Source: Lysinibacillus sphaericus
GTDB lineage: Bacteria; Bacillota; Bacilli; Bacillales_A; Planococcaceae
DNA length: 64,000 bases
NCBI RefSeq assembly: GCF_006864135.1
Contig: NZ_SADV01000002.1
Location: forward strand, 310,001 to 374,000
Reading direction: 5' to 3'
The notes beneath the pieces are model-generated. The model made no database searches. It was not told the DNA's origin and worked only from the letters and a program-made list of their open reading frames with translations. A program made the position numbers and the translations under genes. Below, in pieces: positions 56,507 through 64,000 of the stretch (its first letter is position 1; each line of letters begins with the position of its first letter).

Positions 56507-57007
56507 TTGGTACCATCGTCTAAAAAAGAAATAGAGCAATTACTTGCAGAGATTTTACAACATAGTACAGCTGAAGATGAGGAAGTATTACTACATTTAT
56601 TGTCTGGCCTTCACGATAAGCAACAAGGTATTCATCGACGCTATATTAATGCTGCCTTACACATGGTTGGCGAATTTGAGCCTGAAATTAGCGAAGTTCG
56701 CATGCCCATTACACCTGTTATCCATAATACCATTAAGGTACCACACGGCGGGATTATTGCAACAATTGCAGATGCAGCAATGGGAGGACTTGCTTCACGT
56801 TCAGTGCCAGAAGGCTTTAATGTTGTCACAACAAATATGAATATCACTTATATTGCTACAACAACCAACAAAGAACTTATTGCTCGTGGACGTTTCGTAC
56901 ATAAAGGGCGTCAGACACTTGTGATGGAATGTGATATCGAGGATGAGACAGGACGAAAACTTGCTATTGCGACAGGTTCTTTCTTTGTCATTCAACGCCG
57001 TCCTTAG
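56507..57007 (+). CDS. PaaI-like hotdog-fold thioesterase
   Basis: 166 aa from TTG at 56507, placed 9 nt after GAAGGAG. The hotdog domain (about residues 45-160) contains VPHGGIIATIADAAMGGLAS, the PaaI/YbgC-type active-site helix, and ARGRFVHKGRQTLVMECDI. Likely hydrolyses an acyl-CoA; the substrate is not evident. Its 3' end overlaps the convergent murE by 20 nt, which is unusual. Confidence 0.85.
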   Translation: MVPSSKKEIEQLLAEILQHSTAEDEEVLLHLLSGLHDKQQGIHRRYINAALHMVGEFEPEISEVRMPITPVIHNTIKVPHGGIIATIADAAMGGLASRSVPEGFNVVTTNMNITYIATTTNKELIARGRFVHKGRQTLVMECDIEDETGRKLAIATGSFFVIQRRP

Positions 57008-58463
57008 ACATAAGATTTAAAAAGTAATCTCGAATACATTGTTGATCGGAAAAAGGGAATTTTTGATTTTTTATTTGTTGGGTTTGTTCATGCCCTTTTC
57101 CGGCAACAAGTACAATATCGCCTTTTTCTGCCTTTGCTAATGCTTGATGAATAGCAACTTTCCGATCTAGATAGACTTCATAATATTGCTGCTCAGTAAA
57201 ACCAGCAATAATACTTTCATTAATTAAAATTGGGTCTTCATCACGCGGATTATCAGTTGTTAAAAAAATGACATCCGCATACTTACTAGCTACTGCTCCC
57301 ATCGCAAAACGTTTCGCCTTATCTCGATTCCCCCCGCAGCTAAATACAAGGTAAAGGGTTTTCGAGCGATCAAAAGTTTGCAGAACAGCCTGTAATGCCT
57401 CTGCAGTATGTGCATAATCTACATACACATCAATCCCAAATGGATTGTCTATTTTCTCAAGTCTTCCTTCTGGTAGCCTTAACAACCACATATGCTCTGC
57501 TATCTCTTCAATTGAGAAACCTAGGCGCCATAAAGTCATCAACGCGGCTACAGCATTTTGCACATGATATTTACCAACAAAAGGGATTTCTACAATATGC
57601 TCAGTCGATGATGTTTGTAAACAAAGTACCGTTTTTCCAAATGATTCACTGACAATTTGGATATGTAAATCATTATGATTATCAAAGCCAAATGAGCAAG
57701 ATTTTTTCTTATCATAAATACCGACGGAACGGCAAAAATTATCATCTCCATTTAGCACTAGCTTTTTCGATAAATCTGCCAGCCTTTTTTTCGCACGCTT
57801 ATATGCCTCGAGTCCTCCATGATCTTCTAAATGATCCTCCGATAAATTTAAAAAAACACCACAATCGATATCACAATGATCAAGTCTATTTTGCTGTAAT
57901 CCCATTGATGAAGCTTCTAAAACAACATGTGTAACACCATTTCGTACACATTGCTTTAAAATTGGATGCAACTCTTTCGCCTGTAATGTAGTTAATTGCT
58001 CATACACGGTTTGTTGTTTCTGTTCATTGATGAAAAATCCTACAGTTCCAATAACTGCAACGTTTTTATGTAGGGCTCTTAATAATTGGCTCACGAAATG
58101 ACTCACTGTTGTTTTACCATTTGTACCTGTAATCGCAATGACTGTTAATGCTTCTGCGGGAAAGGCTGAAAGCTTTGCACTCGCATACGATAAAAATAAG
58201 GCTGTATTTGGAACCCAAACAAAAGGAATATTTTGATCGGTAATAGGCATTGAAATACTTTCTTCTGATACTATCGCGGCAGCACCCCGGGCTAATGCTT
58301 CTTTTACAAAACGACTTCCCGATGTCTTCTTACCTTTACGTACAATAAAAATATCCCCAGGTTTTACTGCCTGAGCATAATCCTCGACTCCTGTAATAAT
58401 TGTGCGAATAGATCCCCCAGTTATGCTACACGGCCAGTCTTTTAATAGCTCCGCTAATTGCAA
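56988..58463 (-). CDS. murE: UDP-MurNAc-tripeptide synthetase, meso-DAP type (MurE)
   Basis: 491 aa Mur ligase. The ATP loop is ITGTNGKTTVSHF (about residues 111-123). The C-terminal domain has the specificity motif DNPR at residues 404-407, within LTTDNPRDEDP; in known MurE enzymes DNPR marks meso-diaminopimelate ligases, while L-lysine ligases differ at the Arg. The gene is about 27 kb from the dcw cluster, where murE normally sits between spoVD and mraY. It starts with TTG at 58463 after AAAGGGGGAA. A sigma-K-like promoter lies just upstream. It overlaps the convergent thioesterase gene by 20 nt. This is a strong candidate for a sporulation-specific enzyme. Confidence 0.93.
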   Translation of the reverse strand: MQLAELLKDWPCSITGGSIRTIITGVEDYAQAVKPGDIFIVRKGKKTSGSRFVKEALARGAAAIVSEESISMPITDQNIPFVWVPNTALFLSYASAKLSAFPAEALTVIAITGTNGKTTVSHFVSQLLRALHKNVAVIGTVGFFINEQKQQTVYEQLTTLQAKELHPILKQCVRNGVTHVVLEASSMGLQQNRLDHCDIDCGVFLNLSEDHLEDHGGLEAYKRAKKRLADLSKKLVLNGDDNFCRSVGIYDKKKSCSFGFDNHNDLHIQIVSESFGKTVLCLQTSSTEHIVEIPFVGKYHVQNAVAALMTLWRLGFSIEEIAEHMWLLRLPEGRLEKIDNPFGIDVYVDYAHTAEALQAVLQTFDRSKTLYLVFSCGGNRDKAKRFAMGAVASKYADVIFLTTDNPRDEDPILINESIIAGFTEQQYYEVYLDRKVAIHQALAKAEKGDIVLVAGKGHEQTQQIKNQKFPFSDQQCIRDYFLNLMSKDGVE

Positions 58464-58487
58464 GCTTCATTCCCCCTTTCGGTTCTC

Positions 58488-58516
58488 TATCATATGACGG
58501 CGTATGTAACGATGTG
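58488..58516 (-). promoter_or_regulatory. Candidate sigma-K promoter of murE
   Basis: Minus-strand CATATGATA (58488-58496) fits the -10 form CATAnnnTA, and CACA (58513-58516) supplies the AC of the -35, 17 bp upstream. The leader to the TTG would be about 20 nt. A SigE reading is weaker, since the -35 does not fit. Confidence 0.5.
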
Positions 58517-58547
58517 ACGAAAAATGTAGGCGGCGATCATTGTGCTT

Positions 58548-58612
58548 ATCTCACCTATAGAAGTGGGAGACTTCTATAGGTGAGGTTTTGCTTTCGCTTC
58601 TCAATACATTTG
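58548..58612. repeat. Family A tail fragment, copy A7
   Basis: CTCACCTATAGAAGTGGGAG ... TATAGGTGAG forms a hairpin and matches the tail of copy A2 (CTCACCACCTATAGAGGTGG). The TTTGCTTTCGCTTCTCA stretch is also shared. It lies between murE and ylbC. Confidence 0.55.
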
Positions 58613-58659
58613 AAAAAGACTGAAGATAAACTTGATTTCGCCAAGTTTATCTTCAGTCT
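58613..58659 (-). terminator. Terminator after ylbC
   Basis: An 18-bp perfect stem (AGACTGAAGATAAACTTG with its complement) around ATTTCGC; on the minus strand it is followed by TTTTTC. Confidence 0.85.
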
Positions 58660-58670
58660 CAAATTTCTAT

Positions 58671-59789
58671 TTATGGTGATGATTCATCAATATTTTCTAC
58701 TGGTTCCTCGGAGTCTTTCTCACTATCCAGCCCCTGTGAAGATGATTCTAATAATATTTGCGTATAATAGTTTAAAAATACTCCAGATCCCACTGTCGTA
58801 TATTTATCATTTAAAATGACATTTCGATGCTCAGGTGAATTAAGCCAGCCATGCATTGCTTCAATCGCATCAAAATAATCAGTCGCAAGATTTTCATTTG
58901 CTTCACTATATTCGATTCCCCGTGTTTCTAATCTCTTTTTTAAATCTCCATTTGTTGGTGATTCATGAGCAAGGAAATTGTGCACCTTCATATCTTCACT
59001 ATGCATTTTTGCAACTTCTTCTAATGAATCATCCATATTTAATGGTGTTAAATCATGTTGAACTCTCGTTACATTTATTAAATCGTTAAGCTGCGCAGCA
59101 TTTGCTTCATTAATTTCCTGCTGTAAAAAGGAAGATGGTGGTGTTGGTATTACTAGCTCACCTTGATAAGTCATTTCATACGGTTGATGAAGAACAAGGG
59201 TTTTACTATTAGTAAAACGTATTCCTTGTAGCTTACCCGTTTCTCTATCTATATAAAGTTGTGCAAAAAGCCCTTCAAATTTTACAAGCAGTCGTGTCTG
59301 CATATCTTCTTCACTCATCGAGAAAACGAAAATATTTTCACCGACATTCGCAGTTACTTCATAATCAATAATTGTCATTCGGTATATCTCATCGCGCTTC
59401 TGACCAACCTTAAAAGGAGAAGCATCCAAATCATCACCAGCGATGTAAACTTGTGTCACAATGTGATTGTCAACGCCTACCATGAAAAATGTAGAAGCAC
59501 TGGAGTTATAGATCCACCAATCATATCCAAAGGAGGATGGTTCCTTTCGTACTGGTTCACCATATTTCTCCAAAACTACCTTAGCTTCTTGACCGATTAA
59601 TGTCGACATCCCGCTTTTTGGACGTGTCGTTGCTCCCATTTCAGGCTGCTTTAATTCGGTTTTGGGAATAACATTTGAATTGGCATTCGGGCCTTTTAGT
59701 GGCTCGTTTTCACGCGGTGTATTAAAAAACATAAAGCCAATTAATGTAATTGCAGCACATGCCATAAAAATGCGAAATAAAGCTTTCAT
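58671..59789 (-). CDS. ylbC: CAP-domain secreted protein (YlbC-like)
   Basis: 372 aa. An N-terminal signal anchor (about residues 5-22) is followed by a low-complexity Pro/Asn/Lys linker. Next comes a CAP-associated domain (about 60-190: LIGQEAKVVLEKYGEP ... YDWWIYNSSA) and a C-terminal CAP (SCP/PR-1) domain (about 235-350). The CAP domain has HSEDMKVHNFLAHESP and GWLNSPEHRNVILN. B. subtilis ylbC has the same architecture. Cell-surface role unknown. The acidic tail is not conserved, to my knowledge. Confidence 0.9.
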   Translation of the reverse strand: MKALFRIFMACAAITLIGFMFFNTPRENEPLKGPNANSNVIPKTELKQPEMGATTRPKSGMSTLIGQEAKVVLEKYGEPVRKEPSSFGYDWWIYNSSASTFFMVGVDNHIVTQVYIAGDDLDASPFKVGQKRDEIYRMTIIDYEVTANVGENIFVFSMSEEDMQTRLLVKFEGLFAQLYIDRETGKLQGIRFTNSKTLVLHQPYEMTYQGELVIPTPPSSFLQQEINEANAAQLNDLINVTRVQHDLTPLNMDDSLEEVAKMHSEDMKVHNFLAHESPTNGDLKKRLETRGIEYSEANENLATDYFDAIEAMHGWLNSPEHRNVILNDKYTTVGSGVFLNYYTQILLESSSQGLDSEKDSEEPVENIDESSP

Positions 59790-59934
59790 ACATGACTCCT
59801 TCTTATCACATTAGTCTATTTATTATATCAATTATAATTGGGTTGACACAATGTTGTCATTGCAACAATGTCGAATATGCTCTATTATAAAAATGAGCGT
59901 ATACTTTGTACGAGAACCTAAAGGAGGATTAAAG

Positions 59935-60300
59935 ATGTATTTCGAAAATACTAACCTTGAAAATTTAACAGCTGATCAAGAACTTATTGTAAGCGTCATG
60001 AAAAAAAACGGTTTAGAATGTGATGGCGGCTGGGATTACGAACGTATGACATTTGATAAGCGTTTCGATACTCGCGAAGGTCGTTATTATCTACGTGTAT
60101 TCTCATATGCTAAATCTGGTGATGTTGGTGCACACGATGCCATTTTAACATTAATGAAACCAGTACTTGGTAAGTACTACTATCCACACGGCGTTGAGTA
60201 TGGTGATGATGAAGTTTATCCAGCTCATCTTGTAAAAAAATGTGAAGAAATCTTAAAAAAGGTTAAATTAGACCTAGAAGCTTTTGAAATTCATGCTTAA
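59935..60300 (+). CDS. yugN: YugN-like family protein
   Basis: 121 aa from the ATG at 59935 with a full AAAGGAGGATTAAAG site; an earlier ATG at 59851 is rejected. The sequence (WDYERMTFDKRFDTREGRYYLRVFSYAKSGDVG ... YYYPHGVEYGDDEVYP) is that of the YugN-like family. It is cytoplasmic, without membrane segments. No function is known to me. It is divergent from ylbC. Confidence 0.85.
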   Translation: MYFENTNLENLTADQELIVSVMKKNGLECDGGWDYERMTFDKRFDTREGRYYLRVFSYAKSGDVGAHDAILTLMKPVLGKYYYPHGVEYGDDEVYPAHLVKKCEEILKKVKLDLEAFEIHA

Positions 60301-60415
60301 TTTTAGATAGTTATGTCATTTTGCATTGATGTCGATTAAACATCGAAATTATTTTATTTTTTTATTAGGGTTTACAGTAAATCGGCAATAACATGCAGTG
60401 CAATAGCTAAATCTG

Positions 60416-60441
60416 AAAAGACTGGTGGTCCAGTCTTTTTT
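60416..60441 (+). terminator. Terminator after yugN
   Basis: AAAAGACTGG / CCAGTCTTTT around TGGT, with a T tail, about 115 nt past the stop. Confidence 0.85.
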
Positions 60442-60498
60442 ATTTTGAGTAAAAATTTTATTTCTTCTCATACTAACTATATCTTTTACATGATGTAG

Positions 60499-61572
60499 GT
60501 GAGACAAATGTTACAATTTTTAAAACACCCCTTTTTTCGCCATCCGATCATTGTTATAGCTATCGGAATTGCAATTCTCTGGTTTATATCTCTGTCATTA
60601 CCCATACTGCTTGCCTACGTAACTGCATTATTATTGGAACCTGTCATCATACGAATTAGTAAACGGTTCCGAAAAAAACGCAAAATAGTCGCATCTCTTT
60701 TTTTCTTGTTCTTTTCAAGCATGACATTACTTTTATGTATTCTCATTATATTTATAAGTTGGAAACAATTTTCGACATTTATCATTCATATTCCAGAGTA
60801 CCTCAACCAGCTATCTGCACTATGGATTCAAACACAATCCAAGCTTTCCAACTATACTTATCACTTGCCCTTAGATCTTGTTATACAAATTCAACTTATG
60901 ATAGCACGAGCTCTCTCTTCAATCGAGAAATATGCTCTTTCTTTAACAAATGTAAATGTTTGGTCATCTTCACTTACGTATATAACTTCTCGTTTGTTTG
61001 ATATTTTCGTTTATTGGATTGTACTATATATGTTTCTTTTAGAATTACCGAACATTAACCGTAAAATGTTAGCGCCTATTTCGTTTCACTATCATCAAAA
61101 AATACTATTTATTGGACAGCGTGTAAAACTTGCTTTATTTGGTTTTGTAAAAGCTCAATTTTTAATTGGTATTTGCATTTTTGTTATCGCTTTTGGAACC
61201 TTTTATTTTCTTAAAACACCGTTCCCATTTATTTTAGCACTTTTACTAGTCATTTTAGATTTCGTGCCTTTTTTAGATTCATTTATTTTGCTTCTTCCTT
61301 GGGCAATATACAAAGCTTTTACAGGTGAATACATTTATGCTGTTATGTTAGTCGTACTTACGATCGCACAATTTTTAGTTCGACGAATGATTGAGCCTAG
61401 AGTTATTGGAAATAAAGTTGGACTCTCCTCACTAACAACCTTTATTGCTATGTTTATCGGTTTTAAAATGTTTGGATTTTCCGGTATTTTAATTGGCCCT
61501 TTACTCGTTGTTGTTATCGTTTCCCTATTTAATCAAACATCCATAAAAAATCTCCCACCTTCTCAAAAATAA
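60499..61572 (+). CDS. AI-2E family transporter (UPF0118, YtvI-like)
   Basis: 357 aa with about eight membrane segments, the topology of the AI-2E/PerM family. The C-terminal region is typical: FVKAQFLIGICIFVIAFGTF, LVILDFVPFLDSFILLLPW, IEPRVIGNKVGLSSLTTFIA. YtvI in B. subtilis is a sporulation membrane protein of this family, but the substrate here cannot be assigned. Its 3' end lies inside its terminator. Confidence 0.88.
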   Translation: MRQMLQFLKHPFFRHPIIVIAIGIAILWFISLSLPILLAYVTALLLEPVIIRISKRFRKKRKIVASLFFLFFSSMTLLLCILIIFISWKQFSTFIIHIPEYLNQLSALWIQTQSKLSNYTYHLPLDLVIQIQLMIARALSSIEKYALSLTNVNVWSSSLTYITSRLFDIFVYWIVLYMFLLELPNINRKMLAPISFHYHQKILFIGQRVKLALFGFVKAQFLIGICIFVIAFGTFYFLKTPFPFILALLLVILDFVPFLDSFILLLPWAIYKAFTGEYIYAVMLVVLTIAQFLVRRMIEPRVIGNKVGLSSLTTFIAMFIGFKMFGFSGILIGPLLVVVIVSLFNQTSIKNLPPSQK

Positions 61573-61590
61573 GGAGGGAGATTTTTTTTT
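61546..61590 (+). terminator. Terminator overlapping the end of the transporter gene
   Basis: AAAAATCTCCC-CCTT and AGG-GGGAGATTTTT pair across the stop codon, then nine T. Confidence 0.9.
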
Positions 61591-61755
61591 AATCAATTAT
61601 GCCTCGGCATAATCGCGTCCAGAATTCTGCTTTGTGCTGCATATAGAACTTCATTCCGATTCCATGACATCCGCCGGAGGCTTCAGGCCAATAAATGTTT
61701 TTTGCGGAAAGCCCAGTGCGCAGGTACAGATGTTCGAGCACCCGTTAAAAGAGGT
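61591..61755 (+). repeat. Family A intergenic repeat, copy A8
   Basis: Head AATTATGCCTCGGCATAATC, then GCGTCC, ATGACATCCGCCGGAGGC and CAGGTACAGATGTTCGAGCA, in the same order as A2. The core hairpin has been lost: the TGTGCT segment joins directly to the CGATTCC segment. It sits between a terminator and the DUF420 gene. Confidence 0.82.
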
Positions 61756-62216
61756 TAAAAGCCTAATATAGCTTTAATGACAGATGTTGTTTCACCTGGT
61801 TCAAACATAACGTATAGTAAAAAGTATACTAAAACTCCTGTAATAGCTACGAAGAACCAAATAATACTTGTAATCGGTCCAATACGACGGTGAAGCTTGA
61901 GATTAGTTTTCAAACCAGAAATAATACTAACAATTCCAAATACTGCTCCAGTTGTTGCGAGAGTAATATGGAAAATTAAGAAGAAAGTATAATATGGCTT
62001 TAAATCTTCTCCACCACCAAACGCTGTGTTACCAATAAAGACTGTTCGTGAAGCGTAAATAATAAAGAAGATAAGTGCTGCAACTCCTGCTGCAAGCATT
62101 ACTTTTTTATGTGCCTCTACTTTTCTTTTTATAATTAAGCCCCAACCAATAGCTACAAGTACAGCACTAATAACGATGAATGACGTACTTATAGTAGGCA
62201 AAATTTGCAATTCCAT
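61755..62216 (-). CDS. DUF420 membrane protein (CtaM/YozB-like)
   Basis: 153 aa with four hydrophobic segments (about residues 10-27, 40-57, 78-100, 120-140). DUF420 proteins include CtaM of Staphylococcus, needed for terminal oxidase maturation, and YozB of Bacillus. The conserved HITLATTGAVFGIVS and HRRIGPITSIIWFFVAITG segments are seen. It is 34 nt downstream of ctaG, supporting a role in cytochrome oxidase assembly. Confidence 0.88.
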   Translation of the reverse strand: MELQILPTISTSFIVISAVLVAIGWGLIIKRKVEAHKKVMLAAGVAALIFFIIYASRTVFIGNTAFGGGEDLKPYYTFFLIFHITLATTGAVFGIVSIISGLKTNLKLHRRIGPITSIIWFFVAITGVLVYFLLYVMFEPGETTSVIKAILGF

Positions 62217-62250
62217 TTACAAAACCCCTTATACAAATTAAAGTTTCTTT

Positions 62251-63183
62251 TTACAACTGATGTTGTTGTTGTTGATTTTCCCATTTCTTTTGATGTTCTT
62301 TTAATGCATCAGCAGTAATTTTATCAGGATCCTTTTGTTCTGACCGATACCACTTAATAAATATTGATCCAAGTAATACACCAAAAATAAGCTCTTGTAA
62401 AATCTTCATTAAAACGCCGCCTAGTTGCTGATCGGCAACAGGTGTCATATTTGTAAAGAGCTCTGGTCCTGATAAAGATAAACTAGACAATGTAGAAACA
62501 GGTACACAAAGTTCCATTGCCTTTAGCCATGCATCACCATTTGTATATGTTTCATACATTGCGTTTGGCGCAAAAATAATTAACGCACACGCAGGTGTAA
62601 TTAATACCGCGTTAGCAATAATATAGGCTAATTTATACAAGGGTTTCATATGCGAACTATTAGGCATCTTTTGAATCAAAGGCCAGTACATTAAAGTAGC
62701 AGAAACAAATAATACAAATGTATATGTACCATGTAAAGTTTCGTTTAATTTAATGTAGTCTAATACTGCAGGTAAATGATAGAAAGAAAATAACCCAATA
62801 AACACAAATACCGCAACGACAGGGAGTGTAAATACTTTAAATAAAGATTTAACAACCGGTGCTTCAATCGCAACTTTCCATACCCACCAAGGAATTCCCT
62901 TAATTAAGAAAATCGGTACAAGTAATAATAAAATAGCCATTTGCACCATATGCATCGTAAACATAATATGTGCCATTAAATCTATTGGAGATCCTTTAAT
63001 AATATAAATCGTTACCATTGCCAGTACAAAATAAATAGCCTCTTCCTTTTTCAAAGGCTCACTTACTTTAAAATCTTTGCGCCACTTTGTTGTGACTAGA
63101 AAATAGATGACTGTTATGAAAACAAGAACCCCTATTAAGTATGGGCTCCATAAAGCTTGGAAACCAAATATACTAAGTGGCAT
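62251..63183 (-). CDS. ctaG: Cytochrome c oxidase assembly factor CtaG (caa3 type)
   Basis: 310 aa with about seven membrane segments, the Bacillus CtaG type (distinct from Cox11). Conserved histidines in DLMAHIMFTMHMVQMAILL and in LNETLHGTYTFVLF are typical. It is involved in caa3 oxidase assembly, with a likely link to copper-centre formation. AAAAGGAGTGCG precedes the ATG. ctaG-DUF420 form a pair. In B. subtilis ctaG is followed by ylbA; here yugN and the transporter come in between. Confidence 0.92.
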   Translation of the reverse strand: MPLSIFGFQALWSPYLIGVLVFITVIYFLVTTKWRKDFKVSEPLKKEEAIYFVLAMVTIYIIKGSPIDLMAHIMFTMHMVQMAILLLLVPIFLIKGIPWWVWKVAIEAPVVKSLFKVFTLPVVAVFVFIGLFSFYHLPAVLDYIKLNETLHGTYTFVLFVSATLMYWPLIQKMPNSSHMKPLYKLAYIIANAVLITPACALIIFAPNAMYETYTNGDAWLKAMELCVPVSTLSSLSLSGPELFTNMTPVADQQLGGVLMKILQELIFGVLLGSIFIKWYRSEQKDPDKITADALKEHQKKWENQQQQHQL

Positions 63184-63348
63184 ACAGAACGCACTCCTTT
63201 TACTTCAATACCCCTATTATAGAACGCTTACACTTATTCTGCAATGAACGAAAGGTGAACAAATTACTAACCATAGTATATTACTTGAACAAGCTAGAGC
63301 ATCCATTAAGAGTATTTTATTTCTTGTGGGTCGTCAGCCATAGCGTGG

Positions 63349-63679
63349 GGTTGATTTCCGTTCCGACTGGGCGCTTTGTTGCTGCCGCTTCGCTTTCGCA
63401 CAGAAAAAACATTTGTAGCTGACGCTACAGAAAACATTTGTTGCTGACGCTTCGTTTTCGCACAGAGCAAAGCTTCCTGGGGGCGTAGCGGCTTGGGGCA
63501 ACAGGATGTTTTTTGTGCGAAAGCGTAGTGTAACGTAGCGGCAGCAACAGGATGTTGGTCACGAAGGCGTTATCACAGGACGTGATGCTTTTAGCCTTCG
63601 TTCCCCTAGCTGCTCGCTCCATGGTCTCATCTGTGACGCTGATCCCCAAGGAGTCGCCCAGTCTCCACTACAATCAACT
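63349..63679 (+). repeat. Family B repeat, copy B8 (longest)
   Basis: Left end GGTTGATTTCCGTTCCGACT, right end AGTCTCCACTACAATCAACT. The interior holds three GCTGACGCT/GCTGCCGCTT-type units and the shared core hairpin at 63561-63601 (ACGAAGGC ... ATCAC-AGGAC-GTGAT ... TTTTA-GCCTTCGT). The 63184-64000 stretch upstream of ctaG consists of B8, B9 and about 200 nt with no recognisable feature. Confidence 0.88.
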
Positions 63680-63889
63680 GATTCATACGGCATGTATCCT
63701 CTGCCTTGTCGCTACAATTTAAGCAATAAAACTTAACTTAAGCAAAATAGTTTGTCTCTGCGAAAGCATAGATACAGCAAAAATAGATCTAATCACGTCA
63801 CTATTATAAGTCTATTCTGTTCAATTAAGGCGCGTTTACATAGTGTCAACTTTTGAAATGCATAATATTTATAAAAGTTCTCCACTATT

Positions 63890-63950
63890 GTTGATTGGAG
63901 TGGAAGGCTACTCGCCCACAGGAAAGCGAGTAGCCTGGAACGGAAATCAC
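63890..63950 (-). repeat. Family B repeat, copy B9 (minimal 61-nt hairpin)
   Basis: On the plus strand TTGATTGGAGTGGAAGGCTA with CTCGC is followed by a short spacer, GCGAGTAGCC and GGAACGGAAATCA. The ends fold into one hairpin, with the GGCTACTCGC / GCGAGTAGCC stem. It has the same outer sequence and stem variant as B4 but lacks the insert. Confidence 0.8.
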
Positions 63951-64000
63951 TCTCACATAAATTATATTAATTCTTAGCGGCTCATTCACTTGAATAGAAC

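Noticed and set aside
63425-63649. 74-codon minus-strand ORF and its plus-strand partner
   Set aside because: Entirely within repeat B8; no family, no ribosome site.

Overview
The window is a low-GC Firmicutes chromosome segment. Its gene order follows the Bacillus subtilis pyr, ileS-divIVA-ylm, sigE/sigG, ftsA-ftsZ, dcw, bshC and ylb regions almost gene for gene. It encodes sporulation factors (SpoIIGA, SigE, SigG, SpoVD, SpoVE, YlbJ, a GerR/RsfA-type regulator) and bacillithiol synthesis (BshC). Together with the departures from B. subtilis this points to Lysinibacillus or a close Planococcaceae relative; that assignment is inference, as no search was run. Nearly all genes lie on the minus strand.

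Layout: 1-8.3 kb holds the 5' part of the pyrimidine operon (pyrR-pyrP-pyrB-pyrC-carA-carB, carB cut by the window edge), with a consensus promoter and two PyrR attenuators. 8.3-9.7 kb is rluD-lspA. 9.85-10.42 kb is a striking array of about 27 degenerate 21-bp repeats. 10.5-17.4 kb is ileS with a T-box leader, then divIVA, ylmH, ylmG, sepF, yggS and ylmC (ylmD is absent). 18.0-20.5 kb is the spoIIGA-sigE-sigG cascade, with Spo0A-box-like and sigma-F-like sites. 20.9-36.1 kb is the division and wall cluster from mraZ to ftsZ, lacking murE, murG and murB. 36.3-39.5 kb is bshC, a DUF3397 gene and panE.

40-50.2 kb carries ylb-type genes: gerR-like, enoyl-CoA hydratase, rpmF, ylbN, tmcAL, sepM, ylbJ, coaD, rsmD, ylbA-like and ylbG. 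An accessory block at 50.5-55.8 kb separates ylbG from ylbF: a glycerophosphodiesterase, a 35-aa membrane peptide, a decayed membrane-protein gene, an ECF sigma/DUF4179 pair and a D-malate/tartrate dehydrogenase. 56-63 kb has ylbF, a thioesterase, a displaced murE, ylbC, yugN, an AI-2E-type transporter, a DUF420 gene and ctaG.

Two results stand out. First, the only MurE in the window lies far from the dcw cluster, carries the meso-DAP signature DNPR and has a sigma-K-like promoter. This fits a sporulation-specific DAP ligase in an organism whose vegetative wall uses lysine. Second, the intergenic spaces are filled with two families of structured repeats (A and B, about 17 copies). They contain a shared hairpin whose stems change by compensatory substitution while the loop and a TTTTA segment stay fixed. 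This looks like a selected RNA or DNA structure rather than random debris.
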